Source: Planosporangium thailandense (GTDB lineage: Bacteria; Actinomycetota; Actinomycetes; Mycobacteriales; Micromonosporaceae). Taken from it: DNA of 64,000 nt. Position 1 is the first letter of the stretch. Each line of letters begins with the position of its first letter. The notes under the pieces were generated by a model, which saw only the letters and a list, made by a program, of their open reading frames with translations, was not told the origin of the DNA and ran no database searches. Shown one piece after another: positions 23,582 to 31,250 of this stretch. A program made the translations under genes and the position numbers. Location of the stretch: the NCBI RefSeq assembly GCF_011947195.1, contig NZ_JAATVY010000003.1:124001-188000 (forward strand), in the 5' to 3' direction.

Positions 23582-24537
23582 CGGACCTGTACGCGGGCGG
23601 CGAGGTGCTCGTCGAGGTGGCCCGCTCGGGCTTCGTGGAGAGCCGCCACTACGGCTCCGTCGTGGTGCTCGGGGCGGACGGGGAGGTGACGACCTGGGCC
23701 GGCGACGTGACCGGCCCGGTTTTCCCGCGCTCGTCCAACAAGCCCATGCAGGCGGTCGGGATGCTTCGCGCCGGGCTGGAGCTCGCCGACGACGCCGACC
23801 TGGCGCTGGTCTGCGCCAGCCACCACGGTGAGCCGTTCCACGTGGCGCGGGCCCGTGCGATGCTCGCCGCGGCCGGGATCGACGAGGCGCAGTTGCGGAC
23901 CCCGCCGGACTATCCGCTGTCCGATTCGGCGCGCGACGATATCGTCCGGGCCGGCGGCGGCCGCGAGCCGATCCTGATGAACTGCTCCGGCAAGCACACC
24001 GGGATGTTGCTGACGTGTGCGGCCAACGGCTGGCCGTACGACGACTACCGCTCGTCCGGACATCCGTTGCAGCAGCGGCTGGCGGAGACCGTGGCGGAGC
24101 TCGCCGGCGAGCAGATCGCGGCGACCGGGGTGGACGGCTGCGGAGCGCCGGTGTTCGCGCTGTCGCTGCGCGCTCTCGCGGAGGCGTTCCTGCGGCTGGT
24201 CTCGGCGGCCCCGGGCACCCCCGAGCGGCGGGTGGCGGATGCCATGCGCGCCCACCCGGAGCTGATGTCCGGTACCGGGGCGGAGGACGCCCGGCTCATG
24301 CGCGCCGTGCCGGGACTGCTGTCGAAGGTTGGCGCCGAGGGCGTACAGGCGGTGGCGCTGGCCGGCGTCGGCGCGGTGGCCGTCAAGATCGATGATGGTG
24401 CTCAGCGGGCGCGGATGCCGGTCCTCGCGTCGGCGCTGCGCCGGCTCGGGGTGCGCGCGGACGTCCTGGACGGGTACGCGCAGGCGCCCGTCCTCGGCGG
24501 TGGCAGACCCGTCGGCGCGGTCCGTTCCGTCTGGTAG
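23578..24537 (+). CDS. L-asparaginase II-family protein
   Basis: 319 aa, asparaginase_II family (PF06089). PRSSNKPMQAVGML, CASHHGEPFHVARARAML, MNCSGKHTGML and TGVDGCGAPVFALSL are the conserved blocks. It hydrolyses L-asparagine to aspartate, probably in the cytoplasm. TTG 23578 overlaps the BKACE stop (TTGA), implying coupling; no better start with the full N-terminal block is visible. Confidence 0.85.
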   Translation: MTDLYAGGEVLVEVARSGFVESRHYGSVVVLGADGEVTTWAGDVTGPVFPRSSNKPMQAVGMLRAGLELADDADLALVCASHHGEPFHVARARAMLAAAGIDEAQLRTPPDYPLSDSARDDIVRAGGGREPILMNCSGKHTGMLLTCAANGWPYDDYRSSGHPLQQRLAETVAELAGEQIAATGVDGCGAPVFALSLRALAEAFLRLVSAAPGTPERRVADAMRAHPELMSGTGAEDARLMRAVPGLLSKVGAEGVQAVALAGVGAVAVKIDDGAQRARMPVLASALRRLGVRADVLDGYAQAPVLGGGRPVGAVRSVW

Positions 24538-24630
24538 GTGAGGGTTTCTTTCCGCCAGACATCGCGTCGTAATGCGCCCGGAACGTGGGCGCGTTGCAAT
24601 TGACGTGTGCGGGGAGTCACGCTAACTCCA

Positions 24631-24657
24631 GCAAGCGCTTTGCTTGCAAGAGCAAGC
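24631..24657. promoter_or_regulatory. triple half-site operator upstream of the XRE regulator
   Basis: GCAAGC (24631-24636), GCTTGC (24642-24647) and GCAAGC (24652-24657) are spaced about one helical turn and alternate in direction. They end 9 nt before the TACGTT -10 (24667-24672), covering the -35 region. Confidence 0.65.
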
Positions 24658-24666
24658 AGAGCGGCG

Positions 24667-24672
24667 TACGTT
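24667..24672 (+). promoter_or_regulatory. -10 box of the leaderless XRE regulator gene
   Basis: TACGTT lies 6 nt before GTG 24679. Confidence 0.5.
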
Positions 24673-24678
24673 CGAATC

Positions 24679-25323
24679 GTGACCGCTCCACGCGACATCG
24701 GTGGCTTCATCCGCGATCTGCGCCGCAACGCGCAGATCTCGCTGCGCCAGCTTGCCGAGCAGGCCGGGGTCAGCAACCCGTACCTCAGCCAGATCGAGCG
24801 CGGCCTACGCAAGCCGAGCGCGGAGGTGCTCGCGCAACTGGCCCATGCGCTGCGGGTCTCCACCCCGGTGATGTACCTGCGTGCGGGCCTGCTCGATGCC
24901 AGCGGCGGGCAGGAGGGGGTGCTCGCGGCGATCGCCGCGGATCCGGACCTGACCATCGCGCAGAAGCAGTCGCTGACGCAGATCTATGAGACGTTCCGGC
25001 GTGAGAACCTGCGGAGCGCCGAGGTGAATGATGTGGATTCGTCCACGTTTGACCCGCCGGTGGAGCCGGGTACTCACGAAGAAACCGCCGCGACCACCCG
25101 TAAGACCGCGACCCGCCGGGCGACCGCGGCGCGCAAGACCGCCGCGACCGGTCAGGCTGAGCCGGCCGCCGGCACGGACGAAACGACCGCCCCGGCCCGC
25201 AAGCCGCGCAAGGCCGTCAAGCGGCAGCCACGCACCACGCGATCCCAGTCGAGCTCCGAGGCCCCCAGCGCGGAGGGCTCCGGCGCGCAGAACGCGAAGG
25301 AAAGGACCGAGGAGAAAGCATGA
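24679..25323 (+). CDS. XRE-family transcriptional regulator (Rv0474-like)
   Basis: 214 aa. A HTH_3 domain occupies the N-terminal third (FIRDLRRNAQISLRQLAEQAGVSNPYLSQIERGLRKPSAEVLAQLAHALRVS), then a mid region with QKQSLTQIYETFRREN. A basic, Lys/Arg/Ala/Thr-rich tail from about 140 resembles histone-like or nucleoid-associated C-termini. GTG 24679 matches the TACGTT box. It overlaps the HbhA-like gene by ATGA, the same pair as in mycobacteria (Rv0474-hbhA). The triple GCAAGC site suggests autoregulation. Confidence 0.85.
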   Translation: MTAPRDIGGFIRDLRRNAQISLRQLAEQAGVSNPYLSQIERGLRKPSAEVLAQLAHALRVSTPVMYLRAGLLDASGGQEGVLAAIAADPDLTIAQKQSLTQIYETFRRENLRSAEVNDVDSSTFDPPVEPGTHEETAATTRKTATRRATAARKTAATGQAEPAAGTDETTAPARKPRKAVKRQPRTTRSQSSSEAPSAEGSGAQNAKERTEEKA

Positions 25324-25829
25324 ACGCGAAGACCGAGCCCAGGAAGATTCCCGCCCCGCTGTACGCCGCTGCCGGCGCCGGGGAGCTCGCCTACGAGCAG
25401 CTGCGCCGGCTGCCGGAGCGCGTGGCCGAGCTGCGCGGGCGCGTGGCCGAGCTGCGTCCCGTGGTGACCGAGGCGGTGACCGAGCGCGTGTCGGAGCGCA
25501 ACCTACGCGCCGATCTCGACAAGCTACGAGACAGCGCCCGGCGCAACGCCCAGGTGTTCGTCGCCAGCGCGCAGGTCGCCCAGCGGCAGGCCGCCGCCGT
25601 CTACGAGGAGCTGGTGGCCCGCGGCGAGCGGATCGTGGCCGGTGCCCGCACCGAGCAGGCCAAGGCGCAGCTCGCCACGGCCAAGGCCGAGATCAAGGAC
25701 GCGGAGAAGACCGAGGCCAAGGTCGAGGCGGAGACCCTGATCGCCAAGCACGCCGAAGACGCGCAGCAGCCGCTGCCGTCGGTGCCGGCGAAGCCCACCA
25801 AGCGGACCCGCTCGGCCGCCAGCAAGTAA
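25320..25829 (+). CDS. HbhA-like coiled-coil protein
   Basis: 169 aa. A long amphipathic helix (LAYEQLRRLPERVAELRGRVAELRPVVTEAV..) with heptad character is followed by a Lys/Ala-rich C-terminal tail (TEQAKAQLATAKAEIKDAEKTEAK.., ending TKRTRSAASK). In mycobacteria HbhA is a surface adhesin whose Lys-rich tail binds heparan sulfate; in an environmental actinomycete an envelope or lipid-inclusion role is more likely. ATG 25320 overlaps the regulator stop; GAGGAGAAAGC is the ribosome site. Confidence 0.75.
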   Translation: MNAKTEPRKIPAPLYAAAGAGELAYEQLRRLPERVAELRGRVAELRPVVTEAVTERVSERNLRADLDKLRDSARRNAQVFVASAQVAQRQAAAVYEELVARGERIVAGARTEQAKAQLATAKAEIKDAEKTEAKVEAETLIAKHAEDAQQPLPSVPAKPTKRTRSAASK

Positions 25830-25848
25830 GCGAGCAACAGCTCACACG

Positions 25849-25890
25849 CCGGGTCCCCGGCGCCGATCTCGGCGCCGGGGACCCGGGCGT
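25849..25890 (+). terminator. terminator of the XRE-HbhA operon
   Basis: An 18-bp perfect stem (25849-25866 with 25869-25886) and a 2-nt loop, followed by GCGTTT. The U-run is weak. Confidence 0.75.
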
Positions 25891-25984
25891 TTACCGGCGC
25901 CGACTTCTGGCCGGGCCCCGGTCGAGCTCCTGGTCGGGCCGGTCGGGAAGAGCCGGTGCGCCCGAGAAACGGGATCGCCGCAGT

Positions 25985-25990
25985 TAAGCT
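25985..25990 (+). promoter_or_regulatory. -10 box of leaderless DUF2516 gene
   Basis: TAAGCT lies 6 nt before ATG 25997. Confidence 0.5.
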
Positions 25991-25996
25991 CAGTGC

Positions 25997-26308
25997 ATGG
26001 CCATCGCCGCACCACTCTTCTACAAGTCGATCATCGCCTGGCTGGATCTGCTGTTACTGATCCTCGCCCTGCTTGTCGAGGTCGGAGCCTTCGGACACTG
26101 CCTCCTGCAGCGACCTGACGCGTTCTCCGCGATCGGCACGCTCCCCAAGGGCGCCTGGCTGGCGATGCTCGGCGGCTCAGTGCTGGTGACGCTGCTGTTG
26201 GGCCCCACCTACATCCTCGGACTGGTCGCCATCACCATCGGACTGGTCTATCTGCTCGACGTTCGTCCGGCGATCCGCGACGTGGTCGACGGCCGCGGAT
26301 CCTGGTGA
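25997..26308 (+). CDS. DUF2516 membrane protein
   Basis: 103 aa with three membrane helices (IIAWLDLLLLILALLVEVGAF, WLAMLGGSVLVTLLLG, ILGLVAITIGLVYLLDVRPAIRDV). DUF2516 proteins follow hbhA in mycobacteria as here; function unknown. Leaderless start at ATG 25997. Its stop overlaps the hydrolase start (TGATG). Confidence 0.85.
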   Translation: MAIAAPLFYKSIIAWLDLLLLILALLVEVGAFGHCLLQRPDAFSAIGTLPKGAWLAMLGGSVLVTLLLGPTYILGLVAITIGLVYLLDVRPAIRDVVDGRGSW

Positions 26309-27195
26309 TGGATTTCCGCTGGCCGCCGCCGCCTGATGGGCGCCCCGAGCGATACCGGCCGCCGGTCAACCGCGGGCCGCAGACCGGCCGTCCGACGTTG
26401 CCCACCCCGCCGACCGAACTGCTCGCCACGCCGCACGGCGTCGAGCTGGAGTGCCTGGCCACCGGCGCGGGCCATCCGGTCACGGTGTTCGCCCACGGCC
26501 TGGCGGCCGGCATCCCCGAGACCCGCCCGCTGGGCAGCGGCGTACCCGGCCGTCGGGTGTTCTTCCAGTTCCGCGGCCACGGCCGCTCCGCCGCGCCGCC
26601 CGGACAGTGGACCTACCTCGACCTGGCCCGCGACCTCAGGGCGGTCGCCGACCTGTACGGCGCCACCCGGGCCCTCGGCGTCAGCCTCGGCGCCGGTGCG
26701 CTGTGCCGGCTGCTGGCCGACAACCCCAACCGTTTCGAGAAGGCGGTCTTCTACCTGCCCGCCGTGCTCGACCGGCCCCGCCCGCAGATCGCCACGAAGC
26801 GGCTGACCGACCTGCTCGCCGCGATCGAGGACGGGGACGCGGCCGCGGTCGCCGAGGTCGTCGCCCTGGAGATACCGGCCCAGCTGCGCAACACCCCGGC
26901 GGCATGGGCCTACCTGCGACAGCGCATCGAGCAGCTCATGCGCGACGGCCTCGCCGACGGCCTGGCCGACCTACCGGCGCAGACGGCGATCGTCGACCGC
27001 GCCGCGCTGGGGGAGGTCACCGCGTCCGCGCTCGTACTCGCCTGCCGGGGTGACGACCTGCACCCGGTCTCCGTCGCCGAGGACCTCGCGGCCGCGCTCC
27101 CCGACGCGACCCTGCACGTGTACGACCGGCCGGGCATGCTGTGGACCGACCGCGCCGACGTCCGTGAACGCATCGCGGGGTTCCTCGACGACTAG
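26308..27195 (+). CDS. alpha/beta hydrolase
   Basis: 295 aa. Strand VTVFAHGLAAGIPETR gives the oxyanion region, and the nucleophile elbow is GVSLGAGA (GxSxG). RGHGRSAAP follows the usual pattern and CRGDDLHPVSVAEDLA carries the acid. An esterase or thioesterase is likely; substrate unknown. ATG 26308 follows the DUF2516 stop at one shared base; GTG 26305 is possible. Confidence 0.82.
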   Translation: MDFRWPPPPDGRPERYRPPVNRGPQTGRPTLPTPPTELLATPHGVELECLATGAGHPVTVFAHGLAAGIPETRPLGSGVPGRRVFFQFRGHGRSAAPPGQWTYLDLARDLRAVADLYGATRALGVSLGAGALCRLLADNPNRFEKAVFYLPAVLDRPRPQIATKRLTDLLAAIEDGDAAAVAEVVALEIPAQLRNTPAAWAYLRQRIEQLMRDGLADGLADLPAQTAIVDRAALGEVTASALVLACRGDDLHPVSVAEDLAAALPDATLHVYDRPGMLWTDRADVRERIAGFLDD

Positions 27196-27206
27196 GGCGA
27201 AACGAC

Positions 27207-27212
27207 TAGGCT
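27207..27212 (+). promoter_or_regulatory. -10 box of leaderless alaX-like gene
   Basis: TAGGCT lies 8 nt before ATG 27221. Confidence 0.5.
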
Positions 27213-27220
27213 GACCAGCC

Positions 27221-27958
27221 ATGGGTGTCACACATCACGGCCGCACGTACCGGCTGGACCTGGCCGACCCGACGCTGCGTGAGTGGACGTGCACGGTGCT
27301 CGCCGCCGACGCCGAGCAGGGCATCGTGCTCGACCGGTCGGCCTTCTACCCCGGTGGCGGCGGTCAGCCGCCGGACCACGGCGTCCTGCTCTGGCAGGGC
27401 GTACAGACGCGCATCGTGGGCACCCGCAAGGGCGACGAGCTGTACCTGATCCCGGCCGAGGGCGACCCGATCCCGCCGGTCGGCACCGAGGTCACCGGAG
27501 CGGTCGAGGACGACCGCCGGACCAGGCTGATGCGCACCCACTCGGGCCTGCACGTACTGTGCGGGGTCGTCTTCCGGGACTTCGGCGCGCTCGTCACCGG
27601 CGGCAACATGGAGCCCGGCGAGGCCCGGATGGACTTCAACCTGCCCGAGGTGCCGCCCGACTTCAAGGCCCGGCTGGAAGAGCTGGTCAACGCCGAGGTG
27701 ACCGCCGACCGGCAGGTCGTCACCAGGGTGCTGTCCCGCGACGAGGCACTGGCGCTGCCCGACATCATCCGTACGCAGTCCAACCTGATTCCGGCCGACG
27801 AGGCCGAGATCCGCATCGTCGACATTGTCGGCCTGGACGTGCAGGCCGACGGCGGCACGCACGTCGCCTCGACCCGGCAGATCGGCGGCGTCCAGGTGGT
27901 CAAGGTGGAGAGCAAGGGCAAGGCCAACCGGAGGGTACGGGTGCGCCTCACCGACTAG
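27221..27958 (+). CDS. alanyl-tRNA editing protein (AlaX family)
   Basis: 245 aa. The N-terminal barrel (FYPGGGGQPPDHG) is shared with AlaRS C-domains, followed by the zinc site HSGLHVLCG (HxxxH) and DGGTHVASTRQIGG. It probably hydrolyses mischarged Ser- or Gly-tRNA(Ala) in trans. The first ligand of the usual CGGTH is Asp here (ADGGTH), leaving three clear ligands plus this Asp. ATG 27221 is leaderless. Its TAG stop forms part of the next gene's -10. Confidence 0.85.
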   Translation: MGVTHHGRTYRLDLADPTLREWTCTVLAADAEQGIVLDRSAFYPGGGGQPPDHGVLLWQGVQTRIVGTRKGDELYLIPAEGDPIPPVGTEVTGAVEDDRRTRLMRTHSGLHVLCGVVFRDFGALVTGGNMEPGEARMDFNLPEVPPDFKARLEELVNAEVTADRQVVTRVLSRDEALALPDIIRTQSNLIPADEAEIRIVDIVGLDVQADGGTHVASTRQIGGVQVVKVESKGKANRRVRVRLTD

Positions 27959-27961
27959 GCT
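27956..27961 (+). promoter_or_regulatory. -10 box of EI24 gene, built on the alaX stop
   Basis: TAGGCT begins with the AlaX TAG stop (27956-27958) and lies 6 nt before GTG 27968. Confidence 0.45.
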
Positions 27962-27967
27962 TCCGCC

Positions 27968-28741
27968 GTGGTGACCATCGATCGGCAGCGCAACGCGGTG
28001 TCGGAGTTCTTCGCCGGTACGGGGCTGCTCCTGCGTGGAACGGGCCTGGTGCTGCGCAGCCCCCGCCTCCTGCTGCTCGGCATCGTCCCGGGGGTCATCT
28101 CGTTCGTCATCGTGGTGGCCGCGCTGGTGACGCTGCTCGTCTTCAGCACCGACGTCGCCACGTTCCTGACCTGGTTCGCCGACGGCTGGTCGGCGGACGC
28201 CCGCCGGGCGCTGCGGATCGTCGTCGCCGTCGCGGTCGTGGCGGGGGCTTTGATCCTCGCCGTGATGACGTTCACCGCGCTGACGCTCACCATCGGCGAC
28301 CCGTTCTACGAGGCCATTTCGAAGCGGATCGACGACGCCACCGGCGGCGCCCGCGAGTCCGACGCCCCGTGGCACCGCACCTTCGCCTGGAACCTGGTCG
28401 ACTCGCTGCGCCTGCTCGCGCTGTCGGTGGCGACCAGTGTGGCGCTGTTCGCGCTCGGCCTCGTACCGGTGGTCGGCCAGACCGCCGGACCCGTGATCGG
28501 CGCGGTGACCGGGGGCTGGCTGCTCGCGGTCGAGATCTCCGGGGTGCCGTTCAACCGCCGTGGCCTGCGCCTGCGTGACCGGCGGCGGCTGCTGCGCGCC
28601 AACCGGGCGCTCGCGCTCGGCTTCGGGGTGCCCGTGTTCCTGGTGTTTCTGGTGCCCTTCGTCTCGGTACTCGTGATGCCCGGGGCGGTGGCCGGCTCGA
28701 CCCTGCTGGCCCGCCGGGTGTTAGGACAGCCGTATGAGTAG
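27968..28741 (+). CDS. EI24/CysZ-like membrane protein
   Basis: 257 aa. Four to six hydrophobic segments, with the EI24 pattern LLLRGTGLVLRSPRLLLLGIVPGVISFV and GDPFYEAISKRID. Relatives include CysZ (sulfate uptake) and uncharacterised actinobacterial proteins; CysZ function is not proved here. GTG 27968 is leaderless. The macro-domain gene starts 8 nt before this stop. Confidence 0.75.
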   Translation: MVTIDRQRNAVSEFFAGTGLLLRGTGLVLRSPRLLLLGIVPGVISFVIVVAALVTLLVFSTDVATFLTWFADGWSADARRALRIVVAVAVVAGALILAVMTFTALTLTIGDPFYEAISKRIDDATGGARESDAPWHRTFAWNLVDSLRLLALSVATSVALFALGLVPVVGQTAGPVIGAVTGGWLLAVEISGVPFNRRGLRLRDRRRLLRANRALALGFGVPVFLVFLVPFVSVLVMPGAVAGSTLLARRVLGQPYE

Positions 28742-29258
28742 GCGCATCACGCTGGTCACCGGCGACATCACCGCGCAGGAGGTCGACGCGATCGTCAACG
28801 CCGCCAACTCGTCGCTGCTCGGCGGGGGAGGCGTGGACGGCGCGATCCATCGGCGGGGCGGCCCGGCGATTCTCGAGGAGTGCCGGGCGCTGCGCGCGAG
28901 CCGGTACGGCAAGGGCCTGCCGACCGGGGAAGCGGTCGCGACCACGGCCGGACGGCTGCCCGCCCGGTGGGTCATCCACACCGTCGGGCCGGTCTGGGCC
29001 GCCGGCGTCGACCGGACACCGCTGTTGCGCGCCTGCTACGCCAACTCGCTGCGGGTGGCCGCCGAACTGGGCACCGGGTCGGTGGCGTTCCCGCTGATCT
29101 CGGCCGGGGTCTACCGGTGGCCCAAGCGGGACGCCGTGGTGCAGGCGTTGGACACGATCCGCACGGCGGCCGCGGGCGTGGACGACGTCCGGCTGGTGCT
29201 GTTCGACGACGCGACCCGGACGATCGCCGACGAGGTGTACGCGGAGCTGGGCGGCTGA
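28734..29258 (+). CDS. macro domain protein (ADP-ribose binding)
   Basis: 174 aa single macro domain: LVTGDITAQEVDAIVNAANSSLLGGGGVDGAIHRRGG contains the ADP-ribose loop, and FPLISAGVYRWPKRDA the second phosphate loop. It probably removes ADP-ribose from proteins or cleaves O-acetyl-ADP-ribose. ATG 28734 overlaps the EI24 stop by 8 nt, so the two are coupled. Confidence 0.9.
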   Translation: MSRRITLVTGDITAQEVDAIVNAANSSLLGGGGVDGAIHRRGGPAILEECRALRASRYGKGLPTGEAVATTAGRLPARWVIHTVGPVWAAGVDRTPLLRACYANSLRVAAELGTGSVAFPLISAGVYRWPKRDAVVQALDTIRTAAAGVDDVRLVLFDDATRTIADEVYAELGG

Positions 29259-29283
29259 GCCGGTTGGTGCCGGTCCGGCCGAC

Positions 29284-30045
29284 TCACGCGGTGAGGAGGG
29301 CTGTGAGCAGGCTCTCGTCGCCGACGATGTCGAGTATGTCGAAGGGCACCCGACCGTAGAGCGCGAGCAGCAGGTCGCTGGCGGTGCCGCTGGCGACGAC
29401 GCGCTCGTTGTGGTGGTCGTGGTCGAGGAGGGTGTCGGTGTCCAGGAGCGCGATGCCCTCGCCGCGCAGCCGCACGTCCCACACCCCGCCGAGGTCCGTG
29501 GCGCGCAGCGCGACCACGCCGTAACGATCGGTTGGACCGCGTCGCCTGCCCATCGGCAGCAGTGTGTCGAGCACCTCGGTGACGCCGTCGGCGGCCAGCT
29601 TGGCTTCGACGGGTTCGGCGAGACCGACCGCCATCTGGGCGTCCCACCGGTGTACGGCGGTCTCGTGCGCCATCCGGCGGTGCCAGAACTCCGCGCGTTT
29701 ACTCTGTGGCGCCGGGTTCCAGGCGGGAAGGGCGGGGTCGAGCCAGTCGAGCGTCTTGAGCAGCTCCGCGTACTGCTCGTCCCACCAGCCCAGCACGGCA
29801 CGGCCGGTGGGTGAGCCGCTGCTGTCCATCGCGTCCGGATTGTCGGTTACCCCGCGACCGACGTGGCCGGTGACCCAGCGGTACAGGCTCGCCAGGTGGC
29901 GTACGAGGTCCTCGACGGTCCAATCGGGACAGCTCGGTACCGGTGCCGTGAGCACGTCCTCCTGGCCCACGGCGGCGCGGAAGGCGACGCCCTCGGCGCG
30001 CAGGCCCGCCACCCAGAACTCCTTGTTGAAGTGCGCCTTGCCCAT
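29284..30045 (-). CDS. maleylpyruvate isomerase family mycothiol-dependent protein
   Basis: 253 aa. The DinB/MDMPI helical domain contains PSCPDWTVEDLVRHLASLYRWVTGHV and MAHETAVHRWDAQMAVG (His ligands). The C-terminal domain resembles MDMPI_C. The true substrate is unknown. ATG 30045 is chosen over 30051: AGGAGG is 8 nt from 30045 but only 2 nt from 30051. It is divergent from murB. Confidence 0.8.
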   Translation of the reverse strand: MGKAHFNKEFWVAGLRAEGVAFRAAVGQEDVLTAPVPSCPDWTVEDLVRHLASLYRWVTGHVGRGVTDNPDAMDSSGSPTGRAVLGWWDEQYAELLKTLDWLDPALPAWNPAPQSKRAEFWHRRMAHETAVHRWDAQMAVGLAEPVEAKLAADGVTEVLDTLLPMGRRRGPTDRYGVVALRATDLGGVWDVRLRGEGIALLDTDTLLDHDHHNERVVASGTASDLLLALYGRVPFDILDIVGDESLLTALLTA

Positions 30046-30108
30046 CCCCATCCCCTCCTCACGAACGTTTCGTCCCGCGCCGGTGGGATGTCCCCGCGGG
30101 TTCCAGCC

Positions 30109-30114
30109 TAGGGT
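30109..30114 (+). promoter_or_regulatory. -10 box of leaderless murB
   Basis: TAGGGT lies 7 nt before GTG 30122. Confidence 0.5.
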
Positions 30115-30121
30115 GAAACAC

Positions 30122-31201
30122 GTGCCCGAACGTACCCATCACGCCATGCTCGACGCGTATACCACGCTGCGCCTGGGCGGACCTGCCGGGGAGCTCATCG
30201 AGGCGGCGAGCGCCGAGGAGATCGTCGCCGCGCTCCGCAAGGTGGACGCCGCCGGCCCCGCCCATGATGATGCCGTCACATCCGCGTTCGTGCTCGCCGG
30301 CGGCAGCAACGTCGTGGTCGCCGACAGCGGATTTCCGGGCACCGTCGTGCTCGTGCGCAACCGCGGCTACAGCGTGCGCCGCGAGGGTGAGCGCGCGGTG
30401 GTACGGGTCGAGGCCGGTCAGCCCTGGGACGACCTGGTCGCGGCGACCGTCGCCGAGGGCCTGACCGGGCTGGAGTGCCTTTCCGGGATTCCCGGGTCGG
30501 CCGGCGCCACGCCGATCCAGAACGTCGGCGCGTACGGGCAGGAGGTCGCCGAGACGATAACGGCCGTGCGGGTGTACGACCGCCGCACCGGCGACACCGT
30601 GGTGATGTCGCCCGACGAGTGCCGCTTCGGTTACCGGGCCAGCGTGTTCAAGCACAATGACCGCTTCGTCGTACTCTCGGTTGATTTCTCGCTCGCCGTC
30701 TCCACGCGGTCGATGCCGATCCGGTACGCCGAACTGGCCCGGCGCCTCGGGGTCGCGCCGGGTGACCGGGTCGAGTCCGGCCGGGTACGGGAAGCCGTGC
30801 TGGCCCTGCGCGCGGGCAAGGGCATGGTGCTCGACGCGGCCGACCCGGACACGTACTCGGTCGGCTCGTTCTTCACCAACCCGGTCGTGACCGCTGACGG
30901 GTTCGCAGCGCTGCGCGACCGTACCGGCGGCGTCGAGCCGCCCGCCTTCCCGGCCGGCGACGGCCACGTCAAGGTGAGCGCGGCCTGGCTCATCGAGCAC
31001 GCGGGCTTCGCGCGCGGCTACGGGGATCCCGCCGCCGGTGTCGGCATCTCCACCAAGCACACGCTCGCGCTGACCAACCGCGGCACCGGCACCACGTCCG
31101 CGCTGCTGGCGCTGGCGCGCGAGATCCGGGCCGGCGTGCGCGACCGGTTCGGCGTCGACCTGCACCCCGAGCCGGTGTTGATCAACTGTTCCCTCTCATG
31201 A
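30122..31201 (+). CDS. murB: UDP-N-acetylmuramate dehydrogenase MurB
   Basis: 359 aa, the actinobacterial type with a long C-terminal domain. The FAD domain is TTLRLGGPA..LAGGSNVVVADSGFPGTVV, then GLTGLECLSGIPGSAGATPIQNVGAYGQEV, ECRFGYRASVFK, and the catalytic Ser S249 in VGSFFTNP. It reduces UDP-GlcNAc-enolpyruvate to UDP-MurNAc for peptidoglycan. GTG 30122 is leaderless; longer frames upstream read the opposite gene. The TGA lies inside the hairpin element at 31197. Confidence 0.95.
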   Translation: MPERTHHAMLDAYTTLRLGGPAGELIEAASAEEIVAALRKVDAAGPAHDDAVTSAFVLAGGSNVVVADSGFPGTVVLVRNRGYSVRREGERAVVRVEAGQPWDDLVAATVAEGLTGLECLSGIPGSAGATPIQNVGAYGQEVAETITAVRVYDRRTGDTVVMSPDECRFGYRASVFKHNDRFVVLSVDFSLAVSTRSMPIRYAELARRLGVAPGDRVESGRVREAVLALRAGKGMVLDAADPDTYSVGSFFTNPVVTADGFAALRDRTGGVEPPAFPAGDGHVKVSAAWLIEHAGFARGYGDPAAGVGISTKHTLALTNRGTGTTSALLALAREIRAGVRDRFGVDLHPEPVLINCSLS

Positions 31202-31250
31202 TCCTTAAGGATTTTCCGTGCCCGGGCACGGAAAATCCTTCCGGATCATG
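31197..31250. terminator. bidirectional hairpin element with CATGATCC/GGATCATG arms (copy 1)
   Basis: 54 nt. The outer arms CATGATCC and GGATCATG enclose a 34-bp perfect palindrome (31207-31240: AAGGATTTTCCGTGCCC and its complement). It contains the stop codons of both convergent genes, murB and the methyltransferase. A second 54-nt copy with the same arms and different core lies at 44641-44694. Confidence 0.7.

Noticed and set aside
27283-28578. 431-codon plus-strand frame over AlaX and EI24
   Set aside because: Low-complexity Arg/Gly/Asp translation; the overlapping frames encode recognised proteins.
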